Assembly (NCBI RefSeq): GCF_000722545.1
Contig: NZ_JNVM01000030.1
Coordinates: 1 to 64,000 of the forward strand
DNA from: Paenibacillus tyrphae
GTDB taxonomy: Bacteria; Bacillota; Bacilli; Paenibacillales; NBRC-103111
DNA length: 64,000 bases
Reading direction: 5' to 3'
Shown here one piece after another: positions 61,435 to 64,000 of the stretch. The position numbers were made by a program, and so were the translations under genes. Numbering within the stretch: position 1 is the first letter of the stretch; the number at the start of each line of letters is the position of its first letter. Below the pieces are notes generated by a model. It did no database searches. It saw only the letters and a list, made by a program, of their open reading frames with translations, and was not told the DNA's origin.

Positions 61435-62727
61435 TTAATGATAGGTGGAGGAGTGCAGTGACGGAATCAAAATCGAGAAACAGGTGCCTTTGCCCACTTC
61501 GCTCGTCACGTCGATCCGGCCGTGAATGTTTTGAATGGCCCGGTAGGTGACCATCATGCCAAGGCCGGTTCCTTTGCCGCGGGTGGAATAGAACGGCGTG
61601 CCGAGCCGTCCGACTTCATCCTGCGTCATGCCGATCCCTTGATCGATAATGTCGATGCACACCGTCTGATTTTGCAGCACGCCGACGATTTGCAGCTTTC
61701 CTCCGCCGGGCATTGCTTCAATGCCGTTTTTGCACAAATGCATGATGCACTGCGCGAACTTATCCGGATTGGCGCTGATCATCAGCTTGTCCTGCAGATG
61801 CGTTTCCACCGATACGCCACGAAGGTCGGCGAACGACTGCAGCGTTTGGACCGTCTGTAAAATAAGCGGCTTGGCATCCATTAGCTCGATCTCTTCCAGC
61901 TGGGGCTTGGCGAAGGATAAGTAATCGTTAATGATCGCCTGCGCTTTATCGACCTCTTCCAATACCATTTGGCTGTAAATTTGCCGTTTGTCTTCCGCCA
62001 AGTCGTTTTGACGCATCATTTGCACGAACCCGCGGGCGACCGTCATCGGATTGCGGATTTCGTGGGCGAAGGAGGCTGCCAGCTCGCTCAACATATTCAT
62101 TTTATCGTTATGCTGGAGCTGCTTGCGCATTTCGATATTTCGCTTGATCTGCCTAATGATATAGACGACAAGTCCGGCGGTAAACGAATGGATGAGGCTG
62201 AACGAAGCAAAAAACAGGAAAAAATATCCTGTAACTGGAATGTGCTCCTGCCACAGCGAGAACAAGGCGACAAATGCCGTAATCAATGACAAGACGAATC
62301 CCAGTCCGGCCGCTATTGCAGTATTGAGCAGCCGGGCCGCATCGGCGATCCGGCGTTTGCAGTACCACAGTAGGATGAGATTGAAGCCGAGGGAAATCGG
62401 CAGCGTATGAAGTCCAAGCCGTTCCGACTTCCAATGGTAAGCCATAATAATGGCGGCAACGCCTAGCGCTGGCAAGGGTCCGGCATAAAAAAAGCACAAG
62501 GCGAGCGGAATCAAGCGGAAATCGAACAAATATCCGGGAGAGAGCTCGAACGGATGCATCATGCTGACCAAAGAGGCAGCCATGCAAATGACGGTAACGA
62601 TAATTTGGTTCGTACGCACGTTCACATGCTGCAAACGGTCAATCCAAAACAGATGATACAGCATGACCGGCGTAATCACGATAAGCATGTTTAACAGCAA
62701 TTGGTGGAGCAAATTCAATGTCATCAC
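61435..62727 (-). CDS. KinB-like sensor histidine kinase
   Basis: A protein of 430 residues. Five to six membrane helices in the first 190 residues form a 5TMR-LYT-type sensor (FELSPGYLFDFRLIPLALCF). HisKA has ELAASFAHEIRNPMTVARGF with phospho-acceptor His222. HATPase has CIMHLCKNGIEAMPGGGKL, DIIDQGIGM and STRGKGTGLGM. No response regulator gene is adjacent, as for orphan kinases feeding the Spo0F/Spo0A phosphorelay; that role is inferred. Starts at GTG 62727, ATG 62724 or TTG 62718 are possible around AAAGGTG. Confidence 0.88.
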   Translation of the reverse strand: MMTLNLLHQLLLNMLIVITPVMLYHLFWIDRLQHVNVRTNQIIVTVICMAASLVSMMHPFELSPGYLFDFRLIPLALCFFYAGPLPALGVAAIIMAYHWKSERLGLHTLPISLGFNLILLWYCKRRIADAARLLNTAIAAGLGFVLSLITAFVALFSLWQEHIPVTGYFFLFFASFSLIHSFTAGLVVYIIRQIKRNIEMRKQLQHNDKMNMLSELAASFAHEIRNPMTVARGFVQMMRQNDLAEDKRQIYSQMVLEEVDKAQAIINDYLSFAKPQLEEIELMDAKPLILQTVQTLQSFADLRGVSVETHLQDKLMISANPDKFAQCIMHLCKNGIEAMPGGGKLQIVGVLQNQTVCIDIIDQGIGMTQDEVGRLGTPFYSTRGKGTGLGMMVTYRAIQNIHGRIDVTSEVGKGTCFSILIPSLHSSTYH

Positions 62728-62778
62728 CTTTGGGCAGCGTGTTTTGAGAAGCCTCTCCGGTCCTACTCTGGCAAGGGT

Positions 62779-63696
62779 TTAATACAATTTGCGATAGTAG
62801 TCACATGTCTCTTTCAGTCCGTCGCGAAGCGAGTAGCGCGGCTCCCAGTTAAGCAGCTGTGCAGCGGCTGTGTTGTCCAATCGACTATGTACGATGTCGC
62901 CAGCTCGTGGTGCCCTATATTCCGGTGCAAATGTTGTCCCGCACAGCTCGCTCATAAGCTGTAAAAGCTCTTTAACCGAGGTTTGCTCGTTACAGCTTAC
63001 ATTGAACAAGCCACGGCTGCCTTTTTCCAAAGCGGCCATATTCGCAGAGACGATGTCTTTAACGTAGATGAAGTCGCGGGTCTGTTCACCGTCACCGAAA
63101 ATGATCGGCTGCTCGCTCCGAAGCAGCTTGTCCACAAAAATGGATACGACGCCGCCTTCACCTTTTGGATCCTGCCGGATGCCGTAGACATTCGCATAAC
63201 GAAGAATAGTGTAATCCAAACCATACAGATGAGAGAACGCTTCGATGTAATGCTCCGGTGTATGCTTCGAGATACCGTAGAAGGATAACGGCCGCAGCGG
63301 GTGACGTTCATCTACGCCCAAATATTCCGGAGTACCGTAAACCGCAGCCGACGAGGCATAAATCATCTTACGAACGCTATGATTACGGCACTGCTCAAGC
63401 AGGGCGATCGTTCCCAGTATGTTAATTTTTGCGTCGAACATCGGTTTTTGAATTGAGGTCTGCACATCGATTTGCGCAGCGTGATGAATGACGATCTCCG
63501 GTTTCGTTTCGTCAAAAATCTCGGCGATCCGTTCGTCCAAAATATCTACTTCGTAGTAAGACGCTTGTTCATTCAATTGTTCCCGGCTTCCGGTAGACAG
63601 ATTATCGATCACGTAAACACGATGGCCAGCTTCAATCAATGCATCTACAATGTGGGATGCAATAAATCCTGCACCGCCAGTTACCAAAATATTCAT
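62779..63696 (-). CDS. NAD-dependent nucleotide-sugar epimerase/dehydratase
   Basis: Extended SDR enzyme of 305 residues, most like UDP-glucose 4-epimerase (GalE-type). It starts MNILVTGGAGFIASHIVDAL, the NAD motif. The active-site stretches are ASSAAVYG and YGISK (Tyr, Lys), with RYANVYGIRQDP downstream. The ATG at 63696 has GGAG 8 bases upstream on the minus strand; the frame is open to 63774. The exact sugar substrate is not fixed. Confidence 0.9.
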   Translation of the reverse strand: MNILVTGGAGFIASHIVDALIEAGHRVYVIDNLSTGSREQLNEQASYYEVDILDERIAEIFDETKPEIVIHHAAQIDVQTSIQKPMFDAKINILGTIALLEQCRNHSVRKMIYASSAAVYGTPEYLGVDERHPLRPLSFYGISKHTPEHYIEAFSHLYGLDYTILRYANVYGIRQDPKGEGGVVSIFVDKLLRSEQPIIFGDGEQTRDFIYVKDIVSANMAALEKGSRGLFNVSCNEQTSVKELLQLMSELCGTTFAPEYRAPRAGDIVHSRLDNTAAAQLLNWEPRYSLRDGLKETCDYYRKLY

Positions 63697-63751
63697 GTAA
63701 AGAGCTCCATCAATCGCCGACCTCCGGTTTTTCCTGCACATAGACTTCCTG

Positions 63752-64000
63752 CTATAGCAAAACCAAATGAACATCGTTGACCCACACGTCGAAGCAAAGG
63801 TTCTTGTAACCGAAAAACTTCAGGAACCGCTCTCTGGACATGGCGCCGTCTTGCCGTTCGGCATCGTTTCCGTGGAAAAGGAGCCTTTGGACGTCAGCCA
63901 AATATCACAATAATCTCCATATTGGCGTAAACCGGAGGGAGCTTGTACGCGTCCATGACCGCCTTCAGCCGTTTGTACTTCGATCGTTCGTCCGAAATCG
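63752..64000 (-). other. Unresolved 3' end of a minus-strand gene, possibly frameshifted
   Basis: Reading leftwards from the window edge, one frame (SDERSKYKRLKAVMDAYKLP, then ANMEIIVIFG, stop near 63897) has GC-rich third positions like its neighbours. A second frame continues at the same point (DVQRLLFHGNDAERQD, then FGYKNLCFDVWVNDVHLV, stop at 63752-63754). A third frame is also open to 63820. The two first pieces could be one gene with a one-base shift. No family is recognised and non-coding sequence cannot be excluded. Confidence 0.25.

Noticed and set aside
63768..63914. Plus-strand 48-codon frame starting MNIVDPHVEAKV
   Set aside because: No ribosome site upstream, and it overlaps minus-strand frames with better codon character.

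Overview
The window is a 64 kb piece of chromosome from an endospore-forming Firmicute, most likely a Paenibacillaceae member. The evidence is sporulation genes (bofC, spoVB, cotH, a SafA-like coat protein), T-box leaders, AGGAGG-type ribosome binding sites with many TTG and GTG starts, moderately high GC, and a gene order very close to the ruvAB-queA-tgt-secDF-recJ-apt-relA-dtd-hisS-aspS-cymR-mnmA-alaS-mltG-pbpI block known from Bacillus subtilis. No rRNA, tRNA, intact insertion sequence, prophage or CRISPR array was found.

Layout. 1-3361: 3' part of a SafA-like repeat protein, a signal peptidase (minus strand) and bofC. 3453-7933: ruvC-ruvA-ruvB and a large SpoIID/LytB protein. 8016-12020: queA, tgt, yajC, a YrzE-like membrane protein and a DUF421 protein. 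12034-20755: spoVB, a ComN-like regulator, separate secD and secF, a cation efflux protein, recJ and apt. 20829-23703: an accessory spore-coat island between apt and relA (Sm-like repeat protein, a broken small relative, a CotG-like S/R/H-repeat protein and the coat kinase cotH). 23838-30604: relA, dtd, a small ORF, hemZ and a membrane-anchored FAD oxidoreductase. 30642-37706: T-box, hisS, aspS, tcdA, two membrane proteins and rarA. 37765-41947: accessory genes (sensor-like membrane protein, yhbD-like regulator, bactofilin-like protein, a decayed MFS transporter, an orphan solute-binding lipoprotein). 42020-48760: mnmA facing cymR, a cysteine desulfurase, a PRC-barrel protein, a zinc ribbon, an AI-2E-type transporter, a structured leader before an ArsB/NhaD permease, and a small unknown. 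48769-57245: T-box, alaS, ireB, a large palindromic element, ruvX, two DUF1292 proteins, mltG and two U32-family tRNA hydroxylation genes. 57246-63696: an MCP, a class B PBP, a KinB-like kinase and a nucleotide-sugar epimerase.

Functional themes are Holliday junction and stalled-fork processing (ruvABC, recJ, rarA, ruvX), tRNA charging and modification (queA, tgt, hisS, aspS, alaS, tcdA, mnmA, trhP1/2, dtd), protein export (secDF, yajC, lepB), cysteine and sulfur control (cymR, desulfurase, mnmA), stringent response (relA) and spore envelope assembly. The least ordinary items are the CotG-like/CotH pair, a two-copy palindromic repeat family placed directly after stop codons, the structured leader before the ArsB/NhaD gene, and two decayed genes.
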